Source: an uncultured Bacilli bacterium
Lineage (GTDB): Bacteria; Bacillota_I; Bacilli_A; RF39; UBA660
Direction of reading: 5' to 3'
Assembly: GCA_934096705.1 (NCBI GenBank)
Contig: CAKOMR010000008.1
Location: 1-51,718, forward strand
DNA length: 51,718 nt
A model generated the notes under the pieces. That model was not told the origin of the DNA and made no database searches. It worked only from the letters and a program-made list of their open reading frames with translations. Positions 8,380 through 17,085 of the stretch are shown here, one piece after another. The translations under genes were made by a program, and so were the position numbers. The stretch's first letter is position 1. Each line of letters opens with the position of its first letter.

Positions 8380-9093
8380 ATGGTAATAAAATTTATTGGT
8401 ACTGGCTCAATGATATCAAATGATAATAGTGCAAGTTATTTAATTAATAATAAAATTATGATTGATTTTCCTAATGGAACTACAAAGGTTTTAAAAAGAA
8501 AAGATTTAAACTTAAATTTAGATTATATATTTTTAACTCACACTCATGGAGACCATTATTTTGATTTGCCATTTATATTTTTAGATTGTTATCAGCGAAG
8601 AAAAAAACTAAATGTAGTTTTTGATTTAAAAGATAAAAGAAAAGTATTAAAACTTTTAAAACTCGCATTTCCAGGTATGGCATATAAAATTAGAATGAGC
8701 AAATTAATTATCTTTTTAAATAATAAAAAGAGTTATAAAATTGATAATATTTTAATAAATAGATTTAAGGTAAGTCATGGACATATGTATCCATGTTATG
8801 GATATAAAGTTCAAACTGGAAATAACGTAGTTGTTTTTTCAGGGGATAGTAGTTTATGTGAAGGTTTACTTAATAATATAAAAAATGCAGACTATTTAAT
8901 TTGTGATTGTACAAACATTACTGGTAATGATTCACATATAGGTGTAGATAATATAAAAATGCTTTTAGAAAAATTTCCTAATCTTAAAATTATTCCATCT
9001 CATATGGGCAAAAATGCTAAAATTAATCTAAAAAATATTAATAACAATAACTTATTAATTAAAGAAGATATGGAAGAATTAATAATTGAATGA
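8380..9093 (+). CDS. MBL-fold metallohydrolase (RNase Z-like)
   Basis: 237 residues from ATG 8380 behind a weak GTAGG site. The metal-binding motif HTHGDH is at about residue 54. Downstream ligands are visible as SHGH (about 134), SGDSS (about 155) and the terminal SHM (about 208). The order resembles RNase Z and related phosphodiesterases, but there is no exosite insertion, so the substrate cannot be named. The gene ends in TGA, showing that UGA is a stop here. The GH31 gene starts 45 nt downstream in the same direction. Confidence 0.82.
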   Translation: MVIKFIGTGSMISNDNSASYLINNKIMIDFPNGTTKVLKRKDLNLNLDYIFLTHTHGDHYFDLPFIFLDCYQRRKKLNVVFDLKDKRKVLKLLKLAFPGMAYKIRMSKLIIFLNNKKSYKIDNILINRFKVSHGHMYPCYGYKVQTGNNVVVFSGDSSLCEGLLNNIKNADYLICDCTNITGNDSHIGVDNIKMLLEKFPNLKIIPSHMGKNAKINLKNINNNNLLIKEDMEELIIE

Positions 9094-9137
9094 AACTAAA
9101 AGATATGATATCATTTATATGATAGGAAGGGTTGTCT

Positions 9138-11558
9138 ATGGCAAGTTTTGGAAAACATTTTGAAGTAAATGAAAAAGAGGGTTTATCTCAGACTCAAGCA
9201 GTACACAAAGGAGATTTTTATCGTATAACTGTACTTACGGATAGGCTTATTAGACTAGAATATTCAGTAACAGGAAGTTTCAATGATAAATTAACTGATT
9301 TAGTTCAAAATAGAAATTTTAGTGTACCTAGTTATACTTTCGAAGAAGATGAAAAGTATATGGTTATTACTACAAAATATTTTTCTTTACAATATATGAA
9401 GGAAAAACCCTTTAAAGGCCCATCATTTGCTCCGGATACCAATCTAAAAGTTAAACTACTAAATACTGATAAAGTATGGTATTATGGTCATCCAGAAGCA
9501 AGAAATTTTTTAGGTTCAGCATTTAGTTTAGATGATTATAAAGGTGGATTATTTAAATTAGATAAAGGGCTATATTCTACCGATGGCTTTGTCGTAGTAG
9601 ATGATTCAAACCCGCTTGTTACAAATGAACTTGGTATTCTTAGTAAAAGTACAGAAAATAACATTGATTTATATTTATTTATGTACAAAAGAGATTTTGG
9701 GTTATGTTTAAAAGATTATTTTACGTTAACTGGTTATCCAACTTTACTTCCTAGATATGCTTTTGGTATATGGTGGAATAGAGATATTATTTATTCAATG
9801 GATAATGTTAAATTATTACTATCTTCATTTGCAAATAATGAAATACCTTTATCAGTACTATTATTAAATGAATTTTGGCATATAAAAAATAAAGATAATA
9901 TGCTACTTGATAAAACTGGTTTTACATTTAATAAAGAGCTTTTTCCAGCACCAAATAAACTTACAACATATTTACATGATAGAGGTGTAAGACTTGGCTT
10001 AGAATTAGATCCTATTGAAGGTATAAAAAATGTAGAACCAGCTTATGAAGAGTTTGCAGATGAACTTAATTATAAAAACAAAGAAACAATTCCATTTCTT
10101 GCATTTGATAAAATGTTTATAATTTTATATTTTGAAAAATTAATTAATCCTTTGACAAAATTGGACATTGATTTTTACTGGATTGATTACAAAAAAGATG
10201 TAAAATCTTTAAGAGCACTAACTTATTATCATATACGTGATTTTAAACAAAATGAGTATAAAAGACCAATGCTTCTTGCAAGAAATACAGGCGTAGCAGC
10301 TCACAGAAATGGTGTACTTTATTCTGGTCAAACTATAGTAAGTTGGACGACACTTAAGTTTTTACCATTTTTCAATGCTAGTTCAAGTAATATGGGACTT
10401 TCTTGGTGGAGTCATGATATTGGTGGATTCAAAGATGGAGTCGAAGATGCTGAACTATATATGAGATATGTTCAATTAGGTACATTTAGTCCAATATTTA
10501 GATTTAGCGCTAAAAGAGGTATATATTATAAACGTGAACCATGGTTATGGGATTTTAAAACCTATAATATAGTTAAATATTATACGCAGTTAAGACATAA
10601 ATTAATTCCATATTTATACACTGAAAATTATCTTTATGCAAATAAGGGAATGCCTCTTATTCAACCTCTTTATTATAATTATCCAGAACTTTATGATGAG
10701 CCCGAATATAAAAATGAATATTATTTTGGAAGTGAATTATTTGTTTGCCCAATAACTTCTCCAAAAGATTTAGTTATGAATAGGGCTATTCAAAGAACAT
10801 TTTTACCTAAAGGAATTTGGTATGATTTTAGATCTGGCAAAAAATTTGTTGGTAACAAAAGGTATGTAACTTTTCATAAAGATGAAGATTATCCTGTTTT
10901 TGTTAAAGCTGGTGCAATTATTCCACTTTCAAATATAACTACGAACTATAATTTTACTGGTAATCCAGAAAAACTTGACATTCATATATTTCCAGGACAT
11001 AGTAATACATATAATATGTACGAAGATGACGGAATAACAAGACTTTATGAGCAGGGATACTATGTTATTACTGCAATCGATTATAATTATATGCAAAATA
11101 ATTATTCAGTAGTAATCCGTCCTTTAGAGGGGAAAACTGCAATTATTCCATCAAATAGAGACTATAATATTATCTTTAGAAATACTAAAGAGGCTTCTAA
11201 AATTGAGGTGTTTATTAATGGCGAAAAGTATGATGAAAGTAGCATTAAAACTGAAGTAAAAGATCAAGATTTTATTGTTAGCGTAAGTGGAGTTGATACT
11301 ACTAAACAATTAACAATTAATTGTAGTGGAAAAGATATTGAAATTGACGCTGCAAGAATTATTAATGAAGATATAAATTCTATTATTACAGATTTAAAAA
11401 TTAAAACGAGATTAAAAGAAGATTTATATAAAATTGTATTTAGTAACATGGATATAAAGAAAAAAAGAATTGCAATAAAAAAACTTCGTAATAAAGGATT
11501 AGAACCAAGATTTATACGAATGTTTATGAAATTATACGATTATTTAATTGATATTTAA
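9138..11558 (+). CDS. Glycoside hydrolase family 31 (alpha-glucosidase type), altered acid/base site
   Basis: 806 residues from ATG 9138, after AGGAAGG at 9124-9130. There is no signal peptide, so it is cytosolic. Family 31 cleaves alpha-glucosides or alpha-xylosides by a retaining mechanism. An N-terminal beta-sandwich is followed by a TIM barrel. The nucleophile strand is FYWIDY with Asp at 350, and SWWSHDIGGF and FSPIFRF are typical. The acid/base motif, normally SGDTxxSW or TGDNxSxW, reads SGQTIVSW: Gln398 replaces the general acid. The C-terminus adds a short Lys-rich helical tail (about 745-806). It may be inactive, or may depend on good leaving groups or another acid. Confidence 0.88.
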   Translation: MASFGKHFEVNEKEGLSQTQAVHKGDFYRITVLTDRLIRLEYSVTGSFNDKLTDLVQNRNFSVPSYTFEEDEKYMVITTKYFSLQYMKEKPFKGPSFAPDTNLKVKLLNTDKVWYYGHPEARNFLGSAFSLDDYKGGLFKLDKGLYSTDGFVVVDDSNPLVTNELGILSKSTENNIDLYLFMYKRDFGLCLKDYFTLTGYPTLLPRYAFGIWWNRDIIYSMDNVKLLLSSFANNEIPLSVLLLNEFWHIKNKDNMLLDKTGFTFNKELFPAPNKLTTYLHDRGVRLGLELDPIEGIKNVEPAYEEFADELNYKNKETIPFLAFDKMFIILYFEKLINPLTKLDIDFYWIDYKKDVKSLRALTYYHIRDFKQNEYKRPMLLARNTGVAAHRNGVLYSGQTIVSWTTLKFLPFFNASSSNMGLSWWSHDIGGFKDGVEDAELYMRYVQLGTFSPIFRFSAKRGIYYKREPWLWDFKTYNIVKYYTQLRHKLIPYLYTENYLYANKGMPLIQPLYYNYPELYDEPEYKNEYYFGSELFVCPITSPKDLVMNRAIQRTFLPKGIWYDFRSGKKFVGNKRYVTFHKDEDYPVFVKAGAIIPLSNITTNYNFTGNPEKLDIHIFPGHSNTYNMYEDDGITRLYEQGYYVITAIDYNYMQNNYSVVIRPLEGKTAIIPSNRDYNIIFRNTKEASKIEVFINGEKYDESSIKTEVKDQDFIVSVSGVDTTKQLTINCSGKDIEIDAARIINEDINSIITDLKIKTRLKEDLYKIVFSNMDIKKKRIAIKKLRNKGLEPRFIRMFMKLYDYLIDI

Positions 11559-11570
11559 TAAATAATATTG

Positions 11571-11576
11571 TATAAT
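11571..11576 (+). promoter_or_regulatory. -10 element of the leuS operon
   Basis: TATAAT directly preceded by TG, upstream of the T-box leader. Confidence 0.6.
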
Positions 11577-11581
11577 CTGAT

Positions 11582-11767
11582 TAGCAAGAGAAAAAAGAGT
11601 AGTAGTAAATAATTTTTTCAAAGAGAGTTAATGGTTGGTGTAAATTAACAAAAAGAATTTATGAACTTACTTTTGGATGCAAGTGGGGTAATTTCCGTAT
11701 CAATTATAAAGTTAAATATAAAGGTGGTACCGTGCATTATGCACCCTTTGGGTATACACCTTTTTTT
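11582..11767 (+). promoter_or_regulatory. T-box riboswitch, leucine specific
   Basis: The leader has the T-box hallmarks: AGAGAG with the GGTTGGTGTAAATT distal stem-I region, a specifier loop reading ATGAA-CTT-ACTTTTGGA in which CTT (11666-11668) is a Leu codon, and the T-box AAGGTGGTACCGTG at 11721-11734. AAAGGTG (11720-11726) can pair with CACCTTT (11758-11764) to form a terminator ending in a T run, or the T-box can bind uncharged tRNA-Leu and antiterminate. Leucine starvation would therefore raise expression of the two genes that follow. Confidence 0.93.
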
Positions 11768-11779
11768 ATTGGAGGACTA

Positions 11780-12157
11780 ATGAATAAAGTTTTGATTTTC
11801 GGAATTATATTATTTATAATATTATTTATATTGTTATATTTTTATTATACATTTAAAATGATTCAGGTTTTAAATAAAAAAAGAACTAGAAAAAATAAAG
11901 AAAAATTTTTATTTCCTGTTAAATATTTATCTAACAAATTTAAAATAGATAAAAATGTTTTATTAACAAAAAAAATGGTATTAATTTATTCTTTAGTGGA
12001 TTCATTTATAATGTCATTGGTAGTGATTATAATTGAACTGATTCCACTTCCATTTGCAATTCAACTGTTAATTGGATTTATATTATTATTTGCGTTAATA
12101 TATTCAATTTATGAATTATTAGGAAGATATATTAGTAAGAAAGAAGGTTTAAAATGA
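11780..12157 (+). CDS. Small membrane protein in the leuS operon
   Basis: 125 residues from ATG 11780 behind GGAGG; an in-frame open stretch upstream lies within the T-box terminator and is not coding. One N-terminal transmembrane segment, a basic loop (NKKRTRKNKEK), and two more hydrophobic segments (about 65-112). I do not recognise the family. It lies between the T-box and leuS and its TGA overlaps the leuS ATG, so it is co-transcribed, translationally coupled and under leucine control. A role in leucine supply or as a passenger gene are both possible. Confidence 0.75.
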   Translation: MNKVLIFGIILFIILFILLYFYYTFKMIQVLNKKRTRKNKEKFLFPVKYLSNKFKIDKNVLLTKKMVLIYSLVDSFIMSLVVIIIELIPLPFAIQLLIGFILLFALIYSIYELLGRYISKKEGLK

Positions 12158-14568
12158 GTGAGTTTTCAGAAATAGAAAAAAAATGGCAAAATTATTGGGA
12201 AAAGAATGAATGTTTTAAAGCTATAAATGGTAGTGAAAAAACTCCATATTATATCTTAGTTGAATTTCCATATCCATCAGGTGCTGGGTTACATGTTGGC
12301 CATGTAAGAAGTTATACAGCGCAAGATGCTAAAGCAAGAATGAAAAGAATGCAGGGCTATAATGTTTTGTATCCTATGGGATGGGACGCTTTTGGTGCAC
12401 CCGCAGAACAATATGCTATAAAAAACCATATTCATCCAAAAGATGCAGTTAAAGAAAATATTCATAACTTTAAAGGCCAAATGCAAAGACTAGGATTTTC
12501 TTTTGATTGGTCAAGAGAATTTTCAACAACAGATCCAGAGTATTATAAATGGACACAATGGCAATTCTTAAAATTTTATGAACATGATATGGCATATAAA
12601 GCCACTGTGCCAGTTAATTGGTGTCCAAATTGTAAAACTGTTCTTTCTAATGAAGATGCAGCAGGGGGAGTTTGTGAAAGATGTGGAAGTCATGTAGTTC
12701 AGAAGGAAAAAAGACAATGGATGCTTCGAATGAGTAAGTATGCAGAAGACTTATTAAAAGGGTTAGATGATACAGCTTTTGCAGATAGAGTTAAACTAGG
12801 ACAAATAAACTGGATTGGTAAAAGTACTGGCGTTGAAGTAAATATTGATATTGTTGGTGGTGGAAATTTTTCTATTTTCACTACATGTATTGAAACTATT
12901 TATGGCGTAACTTTTTTTGTAATTGCCCCAGATGGCAAACTAATTAAAGAATTACTTCCTAGAGTAGAAAATAAAGAAGAAGTACTTAATTATATTGCTG
13001 AAACAGCTAAAAAATCTGATATGGATAGAACTGAATTAAATAAAGGAAAAACTGGCTGTATTTTAAAAGGTATCGAAGCAATAAATCCTGTTAATAGTAA
13101 AAAAGTTCCTGTATTTATTGGAGATTTTGTATTAGGTTCTTATGGAACAGGAGCAGTAATGGCAGTTCCTAGCCATGATCAAAGAGACTTTGAATATGCC
13201 AAAGCACATAATATTGAAATGATACAAGTTATTGATGGTAAAGATACTAGCTTGTCAGCATATGAAAAAGATGAATATTTAGTAAATAATTCTAAGTTAA
13301 TAAATTCTGATAAATTTACTGGATTAACTGTTAAGGAAGCAAAAATTGCTATTACACAAATGCTTGAAGACATGGGCAAAGCTAAAGTAGTAAATAATTA
13401 TAAAATGCGTGATTGGATTTTCTCAAGACAAAGATTTTGGGGAGAACCAATTCCTATGATTAATTGCCCAAAATGTGGTTATGTTAAAGTCCCTTATAAT
13501 GAACTTCCGCTTTTACTTCCAGACGTTGCAGAATATGAGCCTACTGATGATGGTGAAAGTCCACTTGCAAAAATTACTGATTGGGTAAATTGTAAATGTC
13601 CAAATTGTGGTGCAGATGCTAAAAGAGAAACTGATACAATGCCAAATTGGGCCGGCTCTAGTTGGTATTTCTTAAGATTTATGGACCCACATAATGACAA
13701 AGAATTTGCTTCAATGGACGCTATGAAGTATTGGCAAAAAGTTGATTGGTATAATGGTGGAATGGAGCATACTGCAAGACATTTGCTATACGCAAGATTC
13801 TGGGTACAATTTTTATATAATATAGGACTTGTACCTAATAAAGAAATGATTTATAAAAGAGTAAGTCATGGTATGGTACTTGGTTCTAACAATGAAAAAA
13901 TGAGTAAAAGTAAAGGTAATGTAATAAATCCTGATTCTATAGTAAATGAATATGGTGCTGATACTTTAAGACTATATGAAATGTTTATGGGAGACTATGA
14001 ACAAGATGCTCCATGGAGTACAGATTCATTAAAGGGATGTAAAAGATTTATTGATAAAGTTATAAGATTAAAAGATTTAGTAAATGATAAAAATGGCTAT
14101 ACAAACAGCCTTGAAAAAGTCATTAATCAATCTATTAAAAAAATCACTTATGATTTAGATAACATGAATTATAATACAGCAGTATCACAACTTATGATTT
14201 TGACAAATGCTTATTATGATAACAAAGAAATTACAAAGGATGATTATACATTACTATTAACATTATTAAATCCAATAGCACCACATATAACTGAAGAGTT
14301 AAATGAAAGTTTAGGTAATACTCCTTTAGTAAATCAAAAATGGCCAGTTTGTGATGAATCCAAGATTAAAGATAATGAGGTTACTTTAGTTGTTCAGGTA
14401 AATGGCAAAATAAGAGGAAAAATCATCGTGCCTGTAAATATATCTCAAGAAGAAGCAAAGGCAAAGGCACTAGAAATTGAAAATGTTAAAAAATTTATAG
14501 AAAACAAAGAAATAATAAAAATTATTGTTATACAAAATAAAATTGTAAACATTGTAATTAAGGGCTAA
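12154..14568 (+). CDS. leuS: Leucyl-tRNA synthetase
   Basis: 804 residues, the usual bacterial LeuRS length. It charges tRNA-Leu with leucine in the cytosol. The HIGH motif reads HVGH at residues 47-50 after PYPSGAGL, the zinc-ribbon CPNC/CERC follows near 155-165, the CP1 editing domain lies about 220-400, and KMSKS is at about 582-586 in KMSKSKGNVINPD. A second CxxC pair lies near 434. The C-terminal domain ending in VNGKIRGK and a short tail is complete. It is coupled to the upstream membrane protein by an ATGA overlap and controlled by the leucine T-box. Confidence 0.98.
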   Translation: MSEFSEIEKKWQNYWEKNECFKAINGSEKTPYYILVEFPYPSGAGLHVGHVRSYTAQDAKARMKRMQGYNVLYPMGWDAFGAPAEQYAIKNHIHPKDAVKENIHNFKGQMQRLGFSFDWSREFSTTDPEYYKWTQWQFLKFYEHDMAYKATVPVNWCPNCKTVLSNEDAAGGVCERCGSHVVQKEKRQWMLRMSKYAEDLLKGLDDTAFADRVKLGQINWIGKSTGVEVNIDIVGGGNFSIFTTCIETIYGVTFFVIAPDGKLIKELLPRVENKEEVLNYIAETAKKSDMDRTELNKGKTGCILKGIEAINPVNSKKVPVFIGDFVLGSYGTGAVMAVPSHDQRDFEYAKAHNIEMIQVIDGKDTSLSAYEKDEYLVNNSKLINSDKFTGLTVKEAKIAITQMLEDMGKAKVVNNYKMRDWIFSRQRFWGEPIPMINCPKCGYVKVPYNELPLLLPDVAEYEPTDDGESPLAKITDWVNCKCPNCGADAKRETDTMPNWAGSSWYFLRFMDPHNDKEFASMDAMKYWQKVDWYNGGMEHTARHLLYARFWVQFLYNIGLVPNKEMIYKRVSHGMVLGSNNEKMSKSKGNVINPDSIVNEYGADTLRLYEMFMGDYEQDAPWSTDSLKGCKRFIDKVIRLKDLVNDKNGYTNSLEKVINQSIKKITYDLDNMNYNTAVSQLMILTNAYYDNKEITKDDYTLLLTLLNPIAPHITEELNESLGNTPLVNQKWPVCDESKIKDNEVTLVVQVNGKIRGKIIVPVNISQEEAKAKALEIENVKKFIENKEIIKIIVIQNKIVNIVIKG

Positions 14569-14582
14569 TTGGCCCTTTTTTT
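14560..14582 (+). terminator. Intrinsic terminator of the leuS operon
   Basis: Stem AAGGGC (14560-14565) with GCCCTT (14572-14577) followed by T8. The leuS stop codon lies in the loop. Confidence 0.9.
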
Positions 14583-14619
14583 GATGAAATTATTATGCTA
14601 GTATTATTATAGAGGTCAA

Positions 14620-15252
14620 ATGAAAAGAAAAATTTTAATTATATTAATAAGTTTATTTATTATTTTTGGAGGCACTGGTTGCATTCAAAAAAGTTCAAAA
14701 AACATAAATAGTTTAAACAGCTCAATTAATGAATACTTTACATGGAATCCTCAATATATAGGAAATCCTTATGTATATAATTATGTTAATGAAGACGAAA
14801 ACATTATTGTTGTAGGCCTTTTAAATAACACTAAAGAAGAACAAAAATGGTTTAAAAAAGCGGTTTTAAATTCAAAGTATGTAAAATTTGAAAAGGCAAA
14901 AAATGTAAGTTTTGATGTGTCAAGTATGCTTGATTATATTGTAAATAATGGTCCACAGACATCGTCAAACCCATATGATTATGTTAACGCAAGTAAAGAA
15001 GAATATGAAAAATTACTTGCAAATCCCAAAGAAACTTTTGAATATGCGATTAAAGATTTGATCGAAAGTAATGCCTCCAAAGGATTAAGAAGTTATATTG
15101 AAGCCTTACTATGTACAGAAATAAATGAAGGATTTAATTATGATTTTGAGAGTGCAAATGATTTTATAGATAACTATAAAAAATATTTAGAAAATAATAA
15201 TGATAATTTAACAGAATATGACAAATATGCTAAGTCTTTATTAAACTTGTAA
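14620..15252 (+). CDS. Lipoprotein of unknown function
   Basis: 210 residues, SD AGAGGT. The signal peptide KRKILIILISLFIIFGGTGC ends in a lipobox with Cys21, so the mature protein should be diacylglycerol-anchored outside the membrane. The mature part is acidic, with Tyr/Asn-rich segments and predicted helices; I recognise no domain. Similar small lipoproteins recur in this window (17086, 20987, 37485, 47398) with no visible sequence similarity between them. It is followed directly by the RluA promoter, so it is probably monocistronic. Confidence 0.8.
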   Translation: MKRKILIILISLFIIFGGTGCIQKSSKNINSLNSSINEYFTWNPQYIGNPYVYNYVNEDENIIVVGLLNNTKEEQKWFKKAVLNSKYVKFEKAKNVSFDVSSMLDYIVNNGPQTSSNPYDYVNASKEEYEKLLANPKETFEYAIKDLIESNASKGLRSYIEALLCTEINEGFNYDFESANDFIDNYKKYLENNNDNLTEYDKYAKSLLNL

Positions 15253-15259
15253 GTTTTTA

Positions 15260-15268
15260 TGCTATAAT
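15260..15268 (+). promoter_or_regulatory. Extended -10 promoter abutting an ATG
   Basis: TGCTATAAT ends 8 nt before ATG 15277, so transcription should start at or next to the start codon. No SD sequence lies between them. Confidence 0.65.
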
Positions 15269-15276
15269 AAGATAAT

Positions 15277-15921
15277 ATGAAAAAAGAAAAATTAGATATT
15301 TTATATGAGGATAAATTTTTGGTAGCTGTTAATAAAAAAAGTGGTTTATTAACAATTGCCAATGATAAAGAAAAAGAAAAAACTTTGTACCATGAAGTTA
15401 GAGAATATTTAAGGAAGAAGAATAACAAAGTTTTTATAATTCATAGACTTGATAAAGACACATCAGGTATTGTTATTTTTGCTAAAAGTGAAAAAGTGAA
15501 AAAGATTATGCAAAATAATTGGACAGATGTAAAAAGAAATTATTTAGCTTTAGTTCATGGAATTTTAAAAAATAAAAAAGGAACAATTAAAAACTATTTA
15601 AAGGAAACAAAAACTTTATATGTGTATAATAGCAAAGAAAAAACTAAAGATTATGCTATAACTGAGTATGAAGTAATAAACGAATATAATAATATTTCTT
15701 TATTAAGTATAAATATTTTAACTGGCAAGAAAAATCAAATAAGAGTTGCTTTAAGTTCAATAAATCATCCTATTTTAGGTGATCGAAAATATGTTAAAAA
15801 AGATGGTATGAGAAATTTGTGTTTGCATGCAAATAGACTAGAGTTTATTCATCCAGTTACAAAAAAAGTTATTATACTTGACTCGAAAGTTCCAAAATAT
15901 ATGGAAAAAAAAGATAATTAA
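15277..15921 (+). CDS. RluA-family pseudouridine synthase
   Basis: 214 residues, cytosolic. The family isomerises uridine to pseudouridine in rRNA or tRNA. The catalytic motif HRLDKDTSG lies at residues 56-64, with Asp59 the expected nucleophile. The GKKNQIRV block (about 148) and HPILGDRKY (about 166) are also typical. It has no S4 domain and is shorter than RluD (about 300), like the YqcB/TruC-sized members, so the target site cannot be stated. The transcript is probably leaderless. Confidence 0.92.
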   Translation: MKKEKLDILYEDKFLVAVNKKSGLLTIANDKEKEKTLYHEVREYLRKKNNKVFIIHRLDKDTSGIVIFAKSEKVKKIMQNNWTDVKRNYLALVHGILKNKKGTIKNYLKETKTLYVYNSKEKTKDYAITEYEVINEYNNISLLSINILTGKKNQIRVALSSINHPILGDRKYVKKDGMRNLCLHANRLEFIHPVTKKVIILDSKVPKYMEKKDN

Positions 15922-15978
15922 TTACTTTTTTTGACAAAATTTTTCATTAATTATCTTTATTATATTTATGGTGATGTT

Positions 15979-16149
15979 ATGAAAGTTAAAGTTTTTGATG
16001 AAAGTCATGAGAAAGATTTAGAGGGAAGTATAAATCTTTTTTTATCTGAAGGAAACTATGATATAATAGATATTAAGTTTCAAGTTGCTATTGCAGTATG
16101 TGGTGAAGAGCAAATATATTGTTTTAGCGCTATGATAATTTATAATTAA
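15979..16149 (+). CDS. cse60: Cse60-like small protein
   Basis: 56 residues from ATG 15979 with GGTGA upstream; an in-frame TTG start at 15931 lies in a TTGACA promoter-like site and is rejected. The pattern VKVFDESHEKDLEG, DIIDIKFQVA and the ending YCFSAMIIY matches the Cse60 family, first described as a sigma-E-dependent sporulation gene in Bacillus, function unknown. It also occurs in non-sporulating Firmicutes. It converges with the next gene and the two stop codons overlap. No other sporulation gene is visible in the window. Confidence 0.72.
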   Translation: MKVKVFDESHEKDLEGSINLFLSEGNYDIIDIKFQVAIAVCGEEQIYCFSAMIIYN

Positions 16150-16397
16150 AGCATATACATGTTATTAGACGATGTTTCAAAATCATCGGTAGTTATAGTA
16201 TTTGATTCTAATGTTGAAATTCTTTTGTCTAATCTTATGAGTTGGCGCTCAATTTTTGCTAGCCTTTCTTCAATATCTTGAAAGTTTGGCATCATCATTT
16301 GATTAGGCATTCCCATATTATAATTAGGCATATTTGGATTTATCATTTGATTTTGATAAGGATTATCATTAAAAAATGAATTTCTATTTTTCTTCAT
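16146..16397 (-). CDS. Met/Asn/Pro-rich small protein with C-terminal coiled coil
   Basis: 83 residues with a good SD (AAGGAAG). Residues 1-38 are low-complexity and rich in Asn, Met, Pro and Tyr; residues 40-66 form a heptad-patterned coiled coil (IEERLAKIERQLIRLDKRIS). No signal peptide or transmembrane segment. I do not recognise it as a named family. The composition resembles small coat- or surface-layer-associated proteins, but that is only a resemblance. It converges with the Cse60-like gene. Confidence 0.65.
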   Translation of the reverse strand: MKKNRNSFFNDNPYQNQMINPNMPNYNMGMPNQMMMPNFQDIEERLAKIERQLIRLDKRISTLESNTITTDDFETSSNNMYML

Positions 16398-16450
16398 AGA
16401 GTCTTCCTTTCTAATAATACTATATGCAAAAGAAAGTGAAGTGTATTATT

Positions 16451-17056
16451 ATGAGAATGAGAAATCCAAAGAATATGGATGATATTTTATCTAGTTGTAA
16501 TTATTTTTTAGATGAAAGTTTATTTAATAATGATAAATTAATTAATTTGGAAATTGGTATGGGAAAAGGTAACTTTTTAAGTCAAATGGCCCTTAATAAT
16601 CCAAATGAAAACTTTATTGGAATTGAAAAATATTCATCAGTTATATGCAGTGCAATAAAAAAAATTAACGAATTAGAGCTTAACAATATAAGATTATTAA
16701 ATGTTGATGTAAAAAATGCTCCGGAATATTTATATGGCAAAATAAACACTATTTATTTGAATTTTTCTGATCCTTGGCCTAAAAAAAGGAACACCAAAAG
16801 AAGACTTACTTCTTTAGAATTTTTGAAATTATATGATAAACTCTTTTCTGGTAAATGCCGTATAGTGCTTAAAACTGATAATGATGATTTTTATGCTTTT
16901 TCAAAAGAAAGTCTTTTAGATTATGGTTATCTTATTGTAAAAGAATCTTTAGATTTACATAATGACAATATAGAAAATAGTCCTATGACTGAATATGAAG
17001 AAAAATTTTCAAATTTAGGTGTTAAAATAAAGTATCTAGAAGTAGAAAAAAATTAA
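16451..17056 (+). CDS. trmB: tRNA (guanine-N7)-methyltransferase
   Basis: 201 residues from ATG 16451, giving the usual TrmB N-terminus MRMRN; an upstream in-frame ATG (16424) sits on a probable -10 (TACTAT 16418-16423). TrmB makes m7G46 in the variable loop of tRNAs using SAM. The SAM motif LEIGMGKGNF is near residue 33, NFSDPWPKKRN (the signature with catalytic Asp) near 107, and KTDNDDFY and TEYEEKF complete the pattern. Confidence 0.95.
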   Translation: MRMRNPKNMDDILSSCNYFLDESLFNNDKLINLEIGMGKGNFLSQMALNNPNENFIGIEKYSSVICSAIKKINELELNNIRLLNVDVKNAPEYLYGKINTIYLNFSDPWPKKRNTKRRLTSLEFLKLYDKLFSGKCRIVLKTDNDDFYAFSKESLLDYGYLIVKESLDLHNDNIENSPMTEYEEKFSNLGVKIKYLEVEKN

Positions 17057-17065
17057 TGGTATAAT
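17057..17065 (+). promoter_or_regulatory. Extended -10 promoter
   Basis: TGGTATAAT immediately after the trmB stop codon, driving the lipoprotein at 17086 and perhaps the genes to 19283. Confidence 0.65.
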
Positions 17066-17085
17066 ATAAAAGTAAGGATGAAGTT

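Noticed and set aside
11732..11779. N-terminal extension of the membrane protein before leuS
   Set aside because: The stretch is the 3' part of the T-box terminator, and GGAGG immediately precedes ATG 11780.
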